Below are positions 18,162 through 27,607 of a stretch of 64,000 nt of DNA, piece by piece. Positions within the stretch are counted from its first letter, which is position 1. Every line of letters starts with the position of its first letter. This stretch comes from Candidatus Saccharimonadota bacterium. GTDB lineage: Bacteria > Patescibacteriota > Saccharimonadia > Saccharimonadales > Saccharimonadaceae. The stretch lies in assembly GCA_017432425.1 (NCBI GenBank), contig JAFRJE010000023.1, positions 1-64,000 of the forward strand, in the 5' to 3' direction. The position numbers and the translations under genes are program-made. The notes under the pieces were generated by a model. That model was not told the origin of the DNA. It searched no databases and worked only from the letters and a program-made list of their open reading frames with translations.

Positions 18162-19046
18162 TTAGATTTTGACAAGTTCGTAATCGGTTGAGCCGAGACC
18201 GAGCTTTTCCGCGTAAGGGAGAATCTCACGACCGAGTTTTTCGTCGATTCGAACTTTAAGTTTTTCGACGCCGAGGTCGGTTGAGTTCCAAACGAAGTCG
18301 ATAAACGCCTGGTCGTTCGCGACGGGGTCAAGCGAGCCGACAATTCCAATATCTTCCATGACTGGGTCGTCTTGGTTCGAGTCGCAGTCGCAAGAAGTTG
18401 AAATTGCGTTCATGACGGTTATATAAATAATTTTCTTTTTGTTTTCTTTACAGTAATTATGGACAGCGGTCGCGGCTTCCGCCATAGATTCGATAAAGTC
18501 GATTTGTTTGTAGTCTACGCGCCAACAAGCGTCGGGGTCTTCGGTTTGACTGCAAGAATGGATGTAAGCCTTTCCGTTTCGGGAGGCAATACCGATGCTT
18601 TGGTTCTTTAGGTTTGCGCCAAAGCCGCCCATCATATGACCTTTAGCATGAGCAAGGTTTAGAATTGAATCATAGTTCGCGAAATTTTTGCCGATTAAAT
18701 CGTATTTTAGGTGTTTTGCGTTTTCTGGGGTCGAGATTTTAAAATCGCCGGCGGCGTCCATAATATCAATTGGGGCAAAGTCAAAACCGTGTTCGCGCGC
18801 GGTTTTTAGATGCTCGTTGACTTCGTTACGCGAGCCGGGATAAGCCGTATTGCATTCAACAATCGAGCCGTTAAGTTTTTTAACGAGCGGGGCAATCAAA
18901 TCGGCTTTTAGATAGTTTTTTGCGCCGCGTTCGCCGGTCGAGACTTTTACGCCAACTTTTCCGTCGAGCTCAACGCCGAGCGCTTCATAGATTTTTATTA
19001 AACTTTCGGGAGTAATTTCTTTTGTAAAATAAACTTTTGACTTCAT
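18162..19046 (-). CDS. DUF362 family protein
   Basis: This 294-residue protein matches the DUF362 family, with the pattern VGVKVSTGERGAKNYLKADLIAPLVKKL at the N-terminus and LNLAHAKGHMMGGFGANLKN in the middle. The cluster CDCDSNQDD could bind metal. No ferredoxin-type CxxCxxC set is present, unlike longer members. Function is unknown. The ATG at 19046 (MKSKVYF) sits 4 nt after a TATAAT box, so the mRNA is probably leaderless; the longer frame upstream is promoter sequence. Confidence 0.78.
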   Translation of the reverse strand: MKSKVYFTKEITPESLIKIYEALGVELDGKVGVKVSTGERGAKNYLKADLIAPLVKKLNGSIVECNTAYPGSRNEVNEHLKTAREHGFDFAPIDIMDAAGDFKISTPENAKHLKYDLIGKNFANYDSILNLAHAKGHMMGGFGANLKNQSIGIASRNGKAYIHSCSQTEDPDACWRVDYKQIDFIESMAEAATAVHNYCKENKKKIIYITVMNAISTSCDCDSNQDDPVMEDIGIVGSLDPVANDQAFIDFVWNSTDLGVEKLKVRIDEKLGREILPYAEKLGLGSTDYELVKI

Positions 19047-19180
19047 ATATATTATATTAACATCTTTTCGAAAAGAAATAAACATAAGTTATATCATAAA
19101 TTGGCTATGCTTGCTAATTTATTTTGTTTTTAGTAAAATTCTGTTTTAAGAATATTTTAAGGTTAACCAAAGGAAAAAAT

Positions 19181-22100
19181 ATGAGCTTAAAGAAAAGAAT
19201 ATTAAGTTTCTTTACGGCGTTCTTGATGATTTTCGGAAGCACTCCGTTTGTTTTTGAGAACGCGAGCGCGGAAGAAAACTCGCACGAAGGCGCATTAAAT
19301 GCTGATGGTGAAGCATTTAAGCCGGACGCATCGAAAAAACTAGATTCGAACGGAGACGGAACTTATACAATTACATTGTCCGTTACCGGAAAGGCACAAT
19401 CAACTACTACGACGACAAAAGCTAATGTTTTAGTTGTTTTTGACACGTCTGGGAGTATGGGGGATCGGGAATGTCTAAGATATACTGGAACTGGCTGGGG
19501 TCGACGTTGCGCCGAATATTCGACGAGGTTACAAGTAGCGAAAGACGCAGTTAATTCCTTAGCTGAAGATTTACTCAGCAACAACACCGAAGCAAATCCT
19601 GATATGGTTGAGCTCGCCTTTATTGATTTTTCCTCTAATGTTAACGATAAGACTTCCATAATAACTTCTTATGATACCGGTTCGAATAACGACGCCAAAA
19701 ATTGGATTAACGGACGAGGAGCCACTGGAGGGACGAACTGGGAAGCCGCGCTAAAAGCTGCGAATGAATTTTCTTTTGATGACGAGGACCAAACTTATAT
19801 CATTTTTGTTTCTGATGGTAATCCGACTTTTAGGTTAACTTCTCACGAGGCGACGGATGACCAGCGCGTTTGGATTGGTAATAGTTGGAATGGTCATTAT
19901 GAGACTACGGACACGGATGAATTCTATTATCCAAGCTATAGTGGCGGAAATGACACGCTTCATGATTCCAGACGACATACCGACGGAACTTATGGAACCG
20001 GTGTTGGAGATCACTATGGCTGGAACTTATCTGACGCAAAAACGCAGGCGACTGCTATTACGACTGCCGGGAAAAAGTTCTACGCGGTCGGAACCTTTGG
20101 CGACGCGGATAATATGAACGAATTGGGCGGAGAATATTACGACGCGACAGATTCAGAAAAGTTAAACGCAGCTTTTTCGAAAATTGCTTCTCAGATTACC
20201 AATAGCCTTAACCTAAAAGACGTTGAGTTCGACGACGGAATTACGACAATGACTCAAGTCGCGTCTTCGATGGTTGACGGCGAGCCGACTGGTTTTACAT
20301 ATACCTTAAACGGAAATACTGTCGATAAAATCGGAACTGTAAGCCTAGACAATAACAATGTCGCGTGGGAAGTCGGAGACTTAGGAAACGGAGACGTCGC
20401 AACGCTATCCTTTATCGTCTGGCCAAAACAGGAAGCCTACGATTTAATTGCCGATTTAGACAATGGAGTAAAAAACTACGACGACCTGACCGATGATGAA
20501 AAATACCAAATTGAAAAAACAGCAGACGGTCATTATAACCTAAAGACTAATACCGAGAGTCCGAAACTTTACTATAAGACTATTGAAACGATTGATGGAG
20601 TTCCTGGCGAACTCAGCGCAGAAAAGTATATTACGATTGAAAATCCAGACCCAGTTCCAGTTAATGATCTAAAGGTTCCTCTAATGAAACTTTGGAATGA
20701 TTCGCTGGACAATACCCAAAGGCTAGACAAAAATAATCCGATTAAAGAAATTACGCTCGAATTGACAAGAACTGATGTAGAAACTGACACAACGCAAACC
20801 GTCGCAATTAAACATGACGGGGAAACTATTTCTGAATTTAAGTTGACGAAAGATTCGACAGTTGATGAACAAGTTTCGTTCGAGGGCGAGAGTTATGATG
20901 CATGGGTTTATGAACACGAAATCGCAATTGCGCCTGGCGAAATGATTTCTAATAGCTCCGATAACTATGAATTATTAAAGGGGACTGGAAAGTTTAAAGA
21001 AATCGACAATTATCTAATTCTCGACGAAGGATATGACTATAAATTTAACGAGATAAGTGGTGATTATCATTTTGAATTAGAAAATATAATTTATCATCCG
21101 ATGATTATTGATGGAGAACTTAAGAGCGTCGTTATTGAACGCGATTCTAGCGGAAAAATTACCGAACTAAAAATTGAGGATTCGGTAGCAATTTACGCGA
21201 TGAATACACTAAAGGGCGGGATCAATGTTTCTAAAGTCGTTTACAAAAATGATAGTGATAAACCTTACGAGACTAATGAATCGTTTAAAGTTAAAATTAC
21301 TTTAGAAAAAGATGGCGAACCTTATAATTACGATTATAGAGTTTATACTTATTCTAATGTCGAACATACCGGCGAAGCGAATGTTAGCGGTCATATTTGT
21401 AGTACTGGGAACGAAAACGGTAACTGTGGCGAAGTTACAAATCAAAGTGGAATAATCGAAGCAGAAATCACTCCATACGATGTAATTCGAGTTATCAACG
21501 TCGAATCAGGAGTAAAATATAAAGTTGAGGAATTGGATGCAAATTCTAAACTAGGATATAGTCCTAAAACGATTAATTATTTCTTGAATGACGAAGAAGT
21601 AGAGGGCGAAAACGGTTTTTATACGGTATTCGGGAATACCGCCTCAAATGCAGTCGTTGTTAACAACTACTATACTGGAGCGTTAAAAATTTCTAAGACC
21701 GTTACGGTTGAGAGCGGGAACGAGAAGGCCGCAAAAGCAAAAACGTTTAACTTTACGGCGACGATTAAAGACGGCGAAAAAACTATTAAAACCGAAACTT
21801 GCGAACTTAAACACGGCGAAAACTGCGAAATTAAAGATTTGCCTGCTGGCGCAACTTATGAAGTTTCCGAAACGGAAGTAGAAGGATTTACGATGTCCTC
21901 CGAAAACGAAACCGGAACGATTGAAAAAGAAGAAACAAAAACAGCCGCATTTACGAACACTTATAAACTTTCGGGCAGCGAGGCGACGATTACTGTTAAA
22001 AAAGACTTCGGGAGTTTCTGGCATACGGATTTGAAGAGCGGGCTTGCGGATACATTTATCTTCATTCTCAAAGATTCTAAAGGGGAAGTTATTGGGCGAA

Positions 22101-23266
22101 AAGAAGTTACGGAAACTTTGAAAGACAGCGTAAAGTTTATTGTTCCGATCGAGATTAACGAAAAAATTGACGAAAACGGAAAGACGTTTAACTTCACGGT
22201 TACGGAAGACGAGAATTTTACGCGCGGCGGAATTAGTCGTGTAAAAGATGACGAAGATATAGAAGTAGCGATTGTTGCGAAAGACGACGGAAAGGGCGGG
22301 ATTACGTTCGAGGAAGCGGAACTTTCTAAGGATACGATTTACAATACTTACGAAGCGACCGGTTCGCTTACGCTTCAGGCGAAGAAAGTCTTAGAAGGAC
22401 GCGAATGGCTGGATTCTGATAAGTTTAGCTTTGAACTTAAAAACGAAGACGGCGAAACTTTAGATACCGCCGAGGTTTCCATGAAAGACGTCGAAGACGA
22501 GGTCGCGGACTTTAGCTTCGAAGAACTAGAGTTTACTGAAGCTGACGCCGGAAAAACTTATACTTATACGATTTCCGAGACCGGTACGCTTCCGGCTGGC
22601 GTCGAAAATACGACCGGAGACATTACTGTTACGGTTGAGATTTCCGACAATTATGACGGGACGTTGACCGTTACGGCAGAATATTCAGAAGAAAACCAGA
22701 CGTTTATTAACGAATATTCAACAAAAGCGACGGACGCGGAAGACTTTGTCGTTAAAGTTAGCAAAGAGATTGTCGATGATTCCGAAGACCAGACGGCGGA
22801 AGATACAGAATTCGCCTTTATAATCAAGGGACTTTGTGAAGAATTTGAGGATTATAGCGAGACAATTTATGTTACGACGGAAGATCTAATCGGAAGCGGA
22901 GCGTTTTCTGGAATTAGCTTCGACGAGGTTGGAGAATACCAGTTCGAGGTTTCCGAAGTCAATGACGAAAAAGAGTATTTTGAGTATGATACGTCGACTT
23001 ACGTCGTTACGGTTGTCGTCGAAGACGACTATGAAACCGCCCAGCTTTATATAGCTTCGAAGACGGTTGACGAAGAAGAAAAAGAAGAAATCGACTTAGA
23101 CTTCGAGAACCATTATAACGAACCTGGACGCGGAGAAGTTGAGGAACCTGAAGAAACGGAAACGAATCCATATACACGCGATAATATTTCCCTCTTTATT
23201 TCACTATACATCATTTCCTTAATCGGATTTGTCGGGGCGATTGTCTACGCGAAAAAGCGAATCTAG
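19181..23266 (+). CDS. Giant vWA/pilin-type surface adhesin with sorting-like tail
   Basis: This 1361-residue protein starts at ATG 19181 (MSLKKRIL), 6 nt after AAAGGA. It has a signal peptide (cut near ENASA-EE) and a von Willebrand A domain from about 45 to 340 with the metal site DTSGSMG. Several immunoglobulin-like modules of Cna-B and Spy0128 type follow, each ending near a (N)TY or NEY segment typical of streptococcal pilins. The tail has an acidic linker, NPYTRDN, a hydrophobic segment and the basic end KKRI. This is the layout of a sortase substrate with NPxTx in place of LPxTG. It resembles tip pilins of Gram-positive bacteria and probably binds a host surface. No sortase is in the window. 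Confidence 0.85.
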   Translation: MSLKKRILSFFTAFLMIFGSTPFVFENASAEENSHEGALNADGEAFKPDASKKLDSNGDGTYTITLSVTGKAQSTTTTTKANVLVVFDTSGSMGDRECLRYTGTGWGRRCAEYSTRLQVAKDAVNSLAEDLLSNNTEANPDMVELAFIDFSSNVNDKTSIITSYDTGSNNDAKNWINGRGATGGTNWEAALKAANEFSFDDEDQTYIIFVSDGNPTFRLTSHEATDDQRVWIGNSWNGHYETTDTDEFYYPSYSGGNDTLHDSRRHTDGTYGTGVGDHYGWNLSDAKTQATAITTAGKKFYAVGTFGDADNMNELGGEYYDATDSEKLNAAFSKIASQITNSLNLKDVEFDDGITTMTQVASSMVDGEPTGFTYTLNGNTVDKIGTVSLDNNNVAWEVGDLGNGDVATLSFIVWPKQEAYDLIADLDNGVKNYDDLTDDEKYQIEKTADGHYNLKTNTESPKLYYKTIETIDGVPGELSAEKYITIENPDPVPVNDLKVPLMKLWNDSLDNTQRLDKNNPIKEITLELTRTDVETDTTQTVAIKHDGETISEFKLTKDSTVDEQVSFEGESYDAWVYEHEIAIAPGEMISNSSDNYELLKGTGKFKEIDNYLILDEGYDYKFNEISGDYHFELENIIYHPMIIDGELKSVVIERDSSGKITELKIEDSVAIYAMNTLKGGINVSKVVYKNDSDKPYETNESFKVKITLEKDGEPYNYDYRVYTYSNVEHTGEANVSGHICSTGNENGNCGEVTNQSGIIEAEITPYDVIRVINVESGVKYKVEELDANSKLGYSPKTINYFLNDEEVEGENGFYTVFGNTASNAVVVNNYYTGALKISKTVTVESGNEKAAKAKTFNFTATIKDGEKTIKTETCELKHGENCEIKDLPAGATYEVSETEVEGFTMSSENETGTIEKEETKTAAFTNTYKLSGSEATITVKKDFGSFWHTDLKSGLADTFIFILKDSKGEVIGRKEVTETLKDSVKFIVPIEINEKIDENGKTFNFTVTEDENFTRGGISRVKDDEDIEVAIVAKDDGKGGITFEEAELSKDTIYNTYEATGSLTLQAKKVLEGREWLDSDKFSFELKNEDGETLDTAEVSMKDVEDEVADFSFEELEFTEADAGKTYTYTISETGTLPAGVENTTGDITVTVEISDNYDGTLTVTAEYSEENQTFINEYSTKATDAEDFVVKVSKEIVDDSEDQTAEDTEFAFIIKGLCEEFEDYSETIYVTTEDLIGSGAFSGISFDEVGEYQFEVSEVNDEKEYFEYDTSTYVVTVVVEDDYETAQLYIASKTVDEEEKEEIDLDFENHYNEPGRGEVEEPEETETNPYTRDNISLFISLYIISLIGFVGAIVYAKKRI

Positions 23267-23284
23267 ATTCCTCCAAAGAGTTCA

Positions 23285-23321
23285 AATAATCCTCAGGTAA
23301 ACTAATCTGAGGATTATTTTT
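23285..23321 (+). terminator. Rho-independent terminator of the adhesin gene
   Basis: AATAATCCTCAG (23285-23296) and CTGAGGATTATT (23307-23318) form a 12-bp stem with a 10-nt loop, followed by T. Confidence 0.9.
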
Positions 23322-23340
23322 ATGGTATAATATATTATAT

Positions 23341-23544
23341 ATGTCAAGAAAAGTTAATTATAATAAGTTGGCGGCGTTTGAGCCGGAGAGATGCTGGGTC
23401 GGGGAAAGTCATAAAATCTCCTATAAAACGCGCGAAGAAGCGGAACTAGCGGCGCGAGTCGCGGAACATGACCACGGGATTTCTGGGCTAACGGTTTATA
23501 AATGCGAATTTGGGAAACATTGGCACTTATCCTCGAAACAATAA
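23341..23544 (+). CDS. Small protein of unknown function, single Cys-His tail
   Basis: This 67-residue basic protein ends in YKCEFGKHWHLSSKQ, resembling the half zinc-ribbon seen at the end of small CPR proteins, although only one cysteine pairs with the histidines (another Cys lies near residue 18). The ATG lies 9 nt after a TATAAT box, so it is probably leaderless. It is alone between a terminator and the convergent exchanger gene. Possibly a nucleic-acid-binding protein; not recognised. Confidence 0.65.
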   Translation: MSRKVNYNKLAAFEPERCWVGESHKISYKTREEAELAARVAEHDHGISGLTVYKCEFGKHWHLSSKQ

Positions 23545-23545
23545 C

Positions 23546-24511
23546 TTAAGACACAAAAACCAAACTATAGTAAACAAAGAAAGCAGTAAGCATTAGAAGC
23601 CCCTCAAGGCGGGAGATTTTGTGTTTCGTTAAAGAGAAGACAAAGAGAAGGAGCGCAGAGCCAATTAGAGCGACAAGGTCGAGAACGGCAAAACTTTCCG
23701 GAGTTACGGTTCCGAAAATTGCGACTGGGATTCCGAGAACAATACAGATGTTAAAGATATTTGAGCCGAGAATATTGCCGAGAACGAGACCGGTTTCCCC
23801 TTTTCTTGCGGCGACGACGGTCGTTACGAGTTCAGGGAGACTCGTTCCGAGCGCGATTACGGTCAAAGCAATTACGCGTTCAGAAACACCAACAAGAGTC
23901 GCGATTTCCGAAGCGGAATCGACGACGAAATTTGAGCCAAAAATAATTCCAAGTAACCCAATTCCAGTAAATAGTAGCGACTTTCCGAGTTTCCATTTCG
24001 GTTTTTCTTTCGACTTTCTCTCTTTTTTATGTCCTTTAATCGCCATGGAAATTAAATAATAAAGGAAAACTGCGAAAAAGAGGAGAATCGTAATCCCGTC
24101 AGAGCGAGTAATAACGTCAGCGGAGCCGGATTTTAGCTCGACGTCGAGGAAGAGGGTTACGAGAAGAGTCGAAATCAGAATACAAATCGGGATTTCTTTT
24201 TTTATTGTATCGGATTTTATCGAGAGAGGGTGGATTAGAGCGGCGAGACCGAGAATCAGAAGAATGTTAAGAATGTTCGAACCGATTACGTTTCCGAGAA
24301 CCATATCTGTGCTGCCAGAAGCGAGGGCTTTAATCGAGACGGCAAGTTCCGGCGCGGAAGTTCCGAAAGCAATAATCGTTAGGCCGATTAGGGTTTTTGG
24401 GACACGAAAGTTCGTTGCGGTCGAGGATGCGCCGTCAACAAAAAGGTCGGCGCCTTTAATCAGAAGAACAAAACCGAAGACGAGAAGCAGGGTTTGGAGA
24501 AGAATTGTCAT
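23546..24511 (-). CDS. Calcium/sodium antiporter, CaxA/YrbG type
   Basis: This 321-residue protein has ten hydrophobic segments in two inverted halves. Each half carries the ion-binding alpha repeat: IAFGTSAPELAVS near residue 47 and IALGTSLPELVTT near residue 216, each followed by GNVIGSN or GNILGSN. It exchanges Ca2+ for Na+ across the membrane. TATAAT ends 8 nt before the ATG. Confidence 0.93.
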   Translation of the reverse strand: MTILLQTLLLVFGFVLLIKGADLFVDGASSTATNFRVPKTLIGLTIIAFGTSAPELAVSIKALASGSTDMVLGNVIGSNILNILLILGLAALIHPLSIKSDTIKKEIPICILISTLLVTLFLDVELKSGSADVITRSDGITILLFFAVFLYYLISMAIKGHKKERKSKEKPKWKLGKSLLFTGIGLLGIIFGSNFVVDSASEIATLVGVSERVIALTVIALGTSLPELVTTVVAARKGETGLVLGNILGSNIFNICIVLGIPVAIFGTVTPESFAVLDLVALIGSALLLFVFSLTKHKISRLEGLLMLTAFFVYYSLVFVS

Positions 24512-24581
24512 ATATATTTATTATAACATAAGCGAGAATATAAAACATAAAAAATAACGCCATATTTTAGACGTTTGTCAA

Positions 24582-24666
24582 TGGTGCGCGAGAGGAGACT
24601 TGAACTCCTACGCCGAAAGGCATATGCTCCTAAGGCATACGTGTATACCAATTTCACCACTCGCGC
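24582..24666 (-). tRNA. tRNA-Leu (anticodon TAG)
   Basis: This is a class II tRNA of 85 nt on the minus strand. It has acceptor GCGCGAG/CTCGCGC, anticodon stem TATGC/GCATA with loop CTTAGGA, a long variable arm (TGCCTTTCGGCG) and encoded CCA. The anticodon TAG reads CUA and CUG leucine codons. Confidence 0.95.
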
Positions 24667-24681
24667 AGTAGGTTTATTATA

Positions 24682-25752
24682 TCACGAAGAGGAAGATTCG
24701 TCGAGCGATTTCTTTTTGTCTAAGCCCAACTCAAGATAAGTTAAGCCGCCAAGAGCGATAAAGAGATAATAACTGAAGAAACGCCAAGTTATCATTGCCC
24801 AGAAAGTATAACCAGAGGAGAGAGCAGAAAAGACAAGGTAGAACGAGCCTTCGGCGGCGCCGGCGTTTCCGGGGGTCGGGACAAAGGAAATTGCCGCCAT
24901 AATCGAAATTGTCGTCATTGTTGCGGCGAGGTAAGAAATTCCGCCGCCAAACGCGGAGATAACGAAAAACGGAATACTCGTCATTCCGAGTTGATAGACG
25001 AGCGAAAGCCCCATCGTTTTTCCGAGCATTTTTTTATTTTTTACAACGTCTTTAATACACTTCGAGTATTTTTCGATTTCGGTAAACACTTTTTCTTCGG
25101 TCTTTCTAACGTTTTTAACGACATGAATTTTATTAAGGAATTTAAAGAGAGCGGAGAGGAGTTTTTTCGCGGTTTTTGGAGTTAAAGCGAAGAAAAGAAT
25201 CAGAACCGGAAGCGAGGCGTAAAGAATCAAGCCGAAGTAAGCGGCGGCGTAGGTTACAGGAGAGAGGACGATATTTGCGCCAAAAATCAGGGTTAAAATC
25301 CCGAGAAGAACGAAAGCAAGCTGGGTCGTTACGAACCCAAGAATAGGAACCATCGCGGCGTGTTCGCTAGGGACGCCACTCTTTAGCATGTGGGAAATCT
25401 GGAACGGCTGACCGCCAATCGCGGCGGGGGTAATATTGTCGTAATAGCGACCGAGTAGAACGGTCTGGCGGGCGAGTTTTTTATTTCCCTTTCCGGTAAA
25501 CCGCTTTAGGAGCATGTTGTATTTGTGGATTTCGGCGGTCAGAGCAACGAGAAAAGAAAGAATCGCAGGAATTAGAAGCCACCAATGGAGCTTTACTTCG
25601 GAAAATTTAACTTTGTTGTTGCTAGAGAATTCTTGGCTCGCAGTCCAGAGGATAATCGCGATATTTGCGAGGACGAAAAGGATAACGAGAAATTGTTTAT
25701 AACGTTTTTTCTTTCGGGTTTCGGCAGGTTTTTCCGGTTTGATTTCGCTCAT
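24682..25752 (-). CDS. Flippase-like integral membrane protein (LPG_synthase_TM/UPF0104)
   Basis: This 356-residue protein has about eight membrane segments and the family motif GRYYDNITPAAIGGQPFQ near residue 103, known from the membrane half of lysylphosphatidylglycerol synthases (MprF) and YbhN/AglD proteins. The cytoplasmic aminoacyl-transferase domain of MprF is absent, so lipid flipping or glycolipid handling is more likely than lipid aminoacylation. TATAAT ends 7 nt before the ATG (leaderless). Confidence 0.85.
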   Translation of the reverse strand: MSEIKPEKPAETRKKKRYKQFLVILFVLANIAIILWTASQEFSSNNKVKFSEVKLHWWLLIPAILSFLVALTAEIHKYNMLLKRFTGKGNKKLARQTVLLGRYYDNITPAAIGGQPFQISHMLKSGVPSEHAAMVPILGFVTTQLAFVLLGILTLIFGANIVLSPVTYAAAYFGLILYASLPVLILFFALTPKTAKKLLSALFKFLNKIHVVKNVRKTEEKVFTEIEKYSKCIKDVVKNKKMLGKTMGLSLVYQLGMTSIPFFVISAFGGGISYLAATMTTISIMAAISFVPTPGNAGAAEGSFYLVFSALSSGYTFWAMITWRFFSYYLFIALGGLTYLELGLDKKKSLDESSSS

Positions 25753-25797
25753 GGAAAGTATTATAGCCGAAAAAGAGAAAAATTAAAAGAGAGAGTT

Positions 25798-26223
25798 TTA
25801 GGCTAGTTCGTTTTTATAGGCGCGAGAGAAAAGATACATTGCGACCGAGCCGAGAAGCAAGGCGAGCGAGACGACTTCGCGCGGTCCGGTCGAGGGGAGC
25901 GCGGAGTTCGATGAGCTTGAGCTGGAAGACTCGGCGTTAGCGACGGCGGAGGAATTTGAGACCGGAGCGAGATTGCCAGCTTCAGCAGACTCGGAGGATT
26001 CGGAGCTTTCGCTATTTTCGGCGCGCGAGACTTCAGCGTTTTCTTCGTTGTCTTCTAGTTCGACGTTTTCGGAAGCCGTTTCTTTCGAGACTAGGTTATT
26101 ATTTTTTCGGACAATCGCGTTAATCAAAACGACGGCGAGAAAAAGGATAATTAGCCCCATGATAACGGAAATGATAATTAGTTTTTTGCGTTGGGTATCG
26201 GATTCATTGACTTGACCGTACAT
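25798..26223 (-). CDS. Ser-rich protein with LPSTG sorting-like C-terminus
   Basis: This 141-residue protein has an N-terminal membrane segment (about 14-36) and a Glu/Ser-rich middle (about 45-108). Its C-terminus is ALPSTGP, a hydrophobic stretch and a short charged end (SRAYKNELA). LPSTG plus hydrophobic segment is the classic sortase A signal, but here the N-terminus looks like a retained anchor rather than a cleaved signal peptide. It could span the membrane twice or be a wall-linked stalk. The ATG follows AGGGAG with an 8-nt gap; a TATAAT box lies about 30 nt upstream. Confidence 0.7.
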   Translation of the reverse strand: MYGQVNESDTQRKKLIIISVIMGLIILFLAVVLINAIVRKNNNLVSKETASENVELEDNEENAEVSRAENSESSESSESAEAGNLAPVSNSSAVANAESSSSSSSNSALPSTGPREVVSLALLLGSVAMYLFSRAYKNELA

Positions 26224-26264
26224 AATAAAATCTCCCTAATTTATAGGAGAATTATAACATACTT

Positions 26265-26807
26265 TTATATCTTTTTAAAGAGGGAAATTCGAGCGGCGGC
26301 GTAAGTATGACTAGAGAGAAGCTCAAGACCAGAAAGTTCGGGTGCGATTTCGTTTAAATCTGGAACTTTAGGGGAGGAAAGAGCAAGGATTCCGCCGGGT
26401 TTTAGGAAGTTGACAAGATTTTTTATTTCTTCTATTCTAAAGTTATCGTAGGGCGGGTCGGCAAGAATAATATCAAATTTATTAGACGGGAGGTCAAGTT
26501 TATTAACGTCTTTAGCTAAAATTTCGTAAGTTTCGGGAGGGATTTTTAGAGTTTCGCAGTTATTTTTAATTGTTTTTGTGATTTTTTTATTTTTTTCGAC
26601 AAAAACGACTCTTTTTGCGCCGCGAGACAAAGACTCGAACCCCAGCGCGCCCGAACCAGAAAACGCGTCTAAGACGATTTTTTCGGACAAATAGGGCAGA
26701 AGCATATTAAACAGGGCAAGTTTTTCGCGATTTCCCATGGGGTGTGTTTTTATGTCGTCGGGGGACGAAAATTCGCGATTTTTATAAATTCCGGAAATTA
26801 TGCGCAT
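26265..26807 (-). CDS. rsmD: 16S rRNA (guanine966-N2)-methyltransferase
   Basis: This 180-residue Rossmann methyltransferase starts with the RsmD pattern MRIISGIYKNREF. It carries the SAM loop LDAFSGSGALGFESLSRGA and the catalytic DPPY (ADPPYDNF) of amino-methylating enzymes. It methylates G966 of 16S rRNA near the P site. It overlaps the upstream gene by 10 nt. Confidence 0.92.
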   Translation of the reverse strand: MRIISGIYKNREFSSPDDIKTHPMGNREKLALFNMLLPYLSEKIVLDAFSGSGALGFESLSRGAKRVVFVEKNKKITKTIKNNCETLKIPPETYEILAKDVNKLDLPSNKFDIILADPPYDNFRIEEIKNLVNFLKPGGILALSSPKVPDLNEIAPELSGLELLSSHTYAAARISLFKKI

Positions 26808-27604
26808 TTTTCCTCCTCACTAAGACTTGAGAACCAACTCAAAACAATTAGTTTTACGATTTCGGGGAGGAGGATTTTTTTCGTTTCGACGGTTAGTTTT
26901 TCCGTCCAACCTAATTCGAGGTAGCGTTCGTACATTTTTAGACTCGCAATTTTTTCGACGGATTTATAAAATTCGGATTCGAGGTCGAGATTCTTTAAAT
27001 CTTTTCGGGAGAGGTTTGGGTAGAGATTTTTATTTTTCATTGGCGTAATGATTTGGGCGATTTTAAACTCAAAGAAAAAATGTTTCGTCATCGCGCCGCC
27101 TTTTCCGTAATATTGCCAATTATTTTTTACGGTTTTGAGCGGGGAGTCGCCGCGCATGACATGACGCAGGGGACGCCCAAAAATTTCAAAATATTCATTA
27201 TCAGACATCAACTCGTCGCGCACGTCATGAAGCGGAAAATGATGCGCCGGAGTTAGAGCGTCGGTCAAATAATGCGCCAGCCAAGCCGCCTCGAACGCGG
27301 CACGTTCAGGATTGTTTTCTTTCAGGGCGATTTTAAGATTTTCTCGACAGTCAAAAACTTGAGAAAAAAGGACTTTATCGTCGGCGTCAGGAATGATGAA
27401 ATGCGACGGCTGGGGAGAGTCGGGACATTTTCGTTTTAAACCGTCTGGTCCGCGCATGCCCTCAAAATAGACAATTTCTTTCGCGCTCGGAAAGTAAACG
27501 TCAGGTTTTAAAAACTTTCCGAAATAGCGCCGAGAAACGCGGTCGAGTTTTTGGTGCGTCCCGACGAGGCGAACGAAACGGTTTTTTAGGGGGAGAGAAT
27601 GCAT
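26798..27604 (-). CDS. Helical metalloenzyme-like protein, phospholipase C/P1 nuclease fold
   Basis: This 268-residue protein carries AAWLAHYLTDALTPAHHFPLHD near residue 107. That resembles the HxxxD...H metal-binding helix of zinc-dependent phospholipase C and P1/S1 nucleases (compare HYLGDxxxPLH). Additional histidines (HFIIPDADD, TKHFFFEF) could complete a metal site. No signal peptide is seen, so it would act in the cytoplasm, unlike most of that fold. It lies 3 nt after recG and overlaps rsmD. Specific function is not recognised. Confidence 0.55.
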   Translation of the reverse strand: MHSLPLKNRFVRLVGTHQKLDRVSRRYFGKFLKPDVYFPSAKEIVYFEGMRGPDGLKRKCPDSPQPSHFIIPDADDKVLFSQVFDCRENLKIALKENNPERAAFEAAWLAHYLTDALTPAHHFPLHDVRDELMSDNEYFEIFGRPLRHVMRGDSPLKTVKNNWQYYGKGGAMTKHFFFEFKIAQIITPMKNKNLYPNLSRKDLKNLDLESEFYKSVEKIASLKMYERYLELGWTEKLTVETKKILLPEIVKLIVLSWFSSLSEEEKCA

Positions 27605-27607
27605 TTT

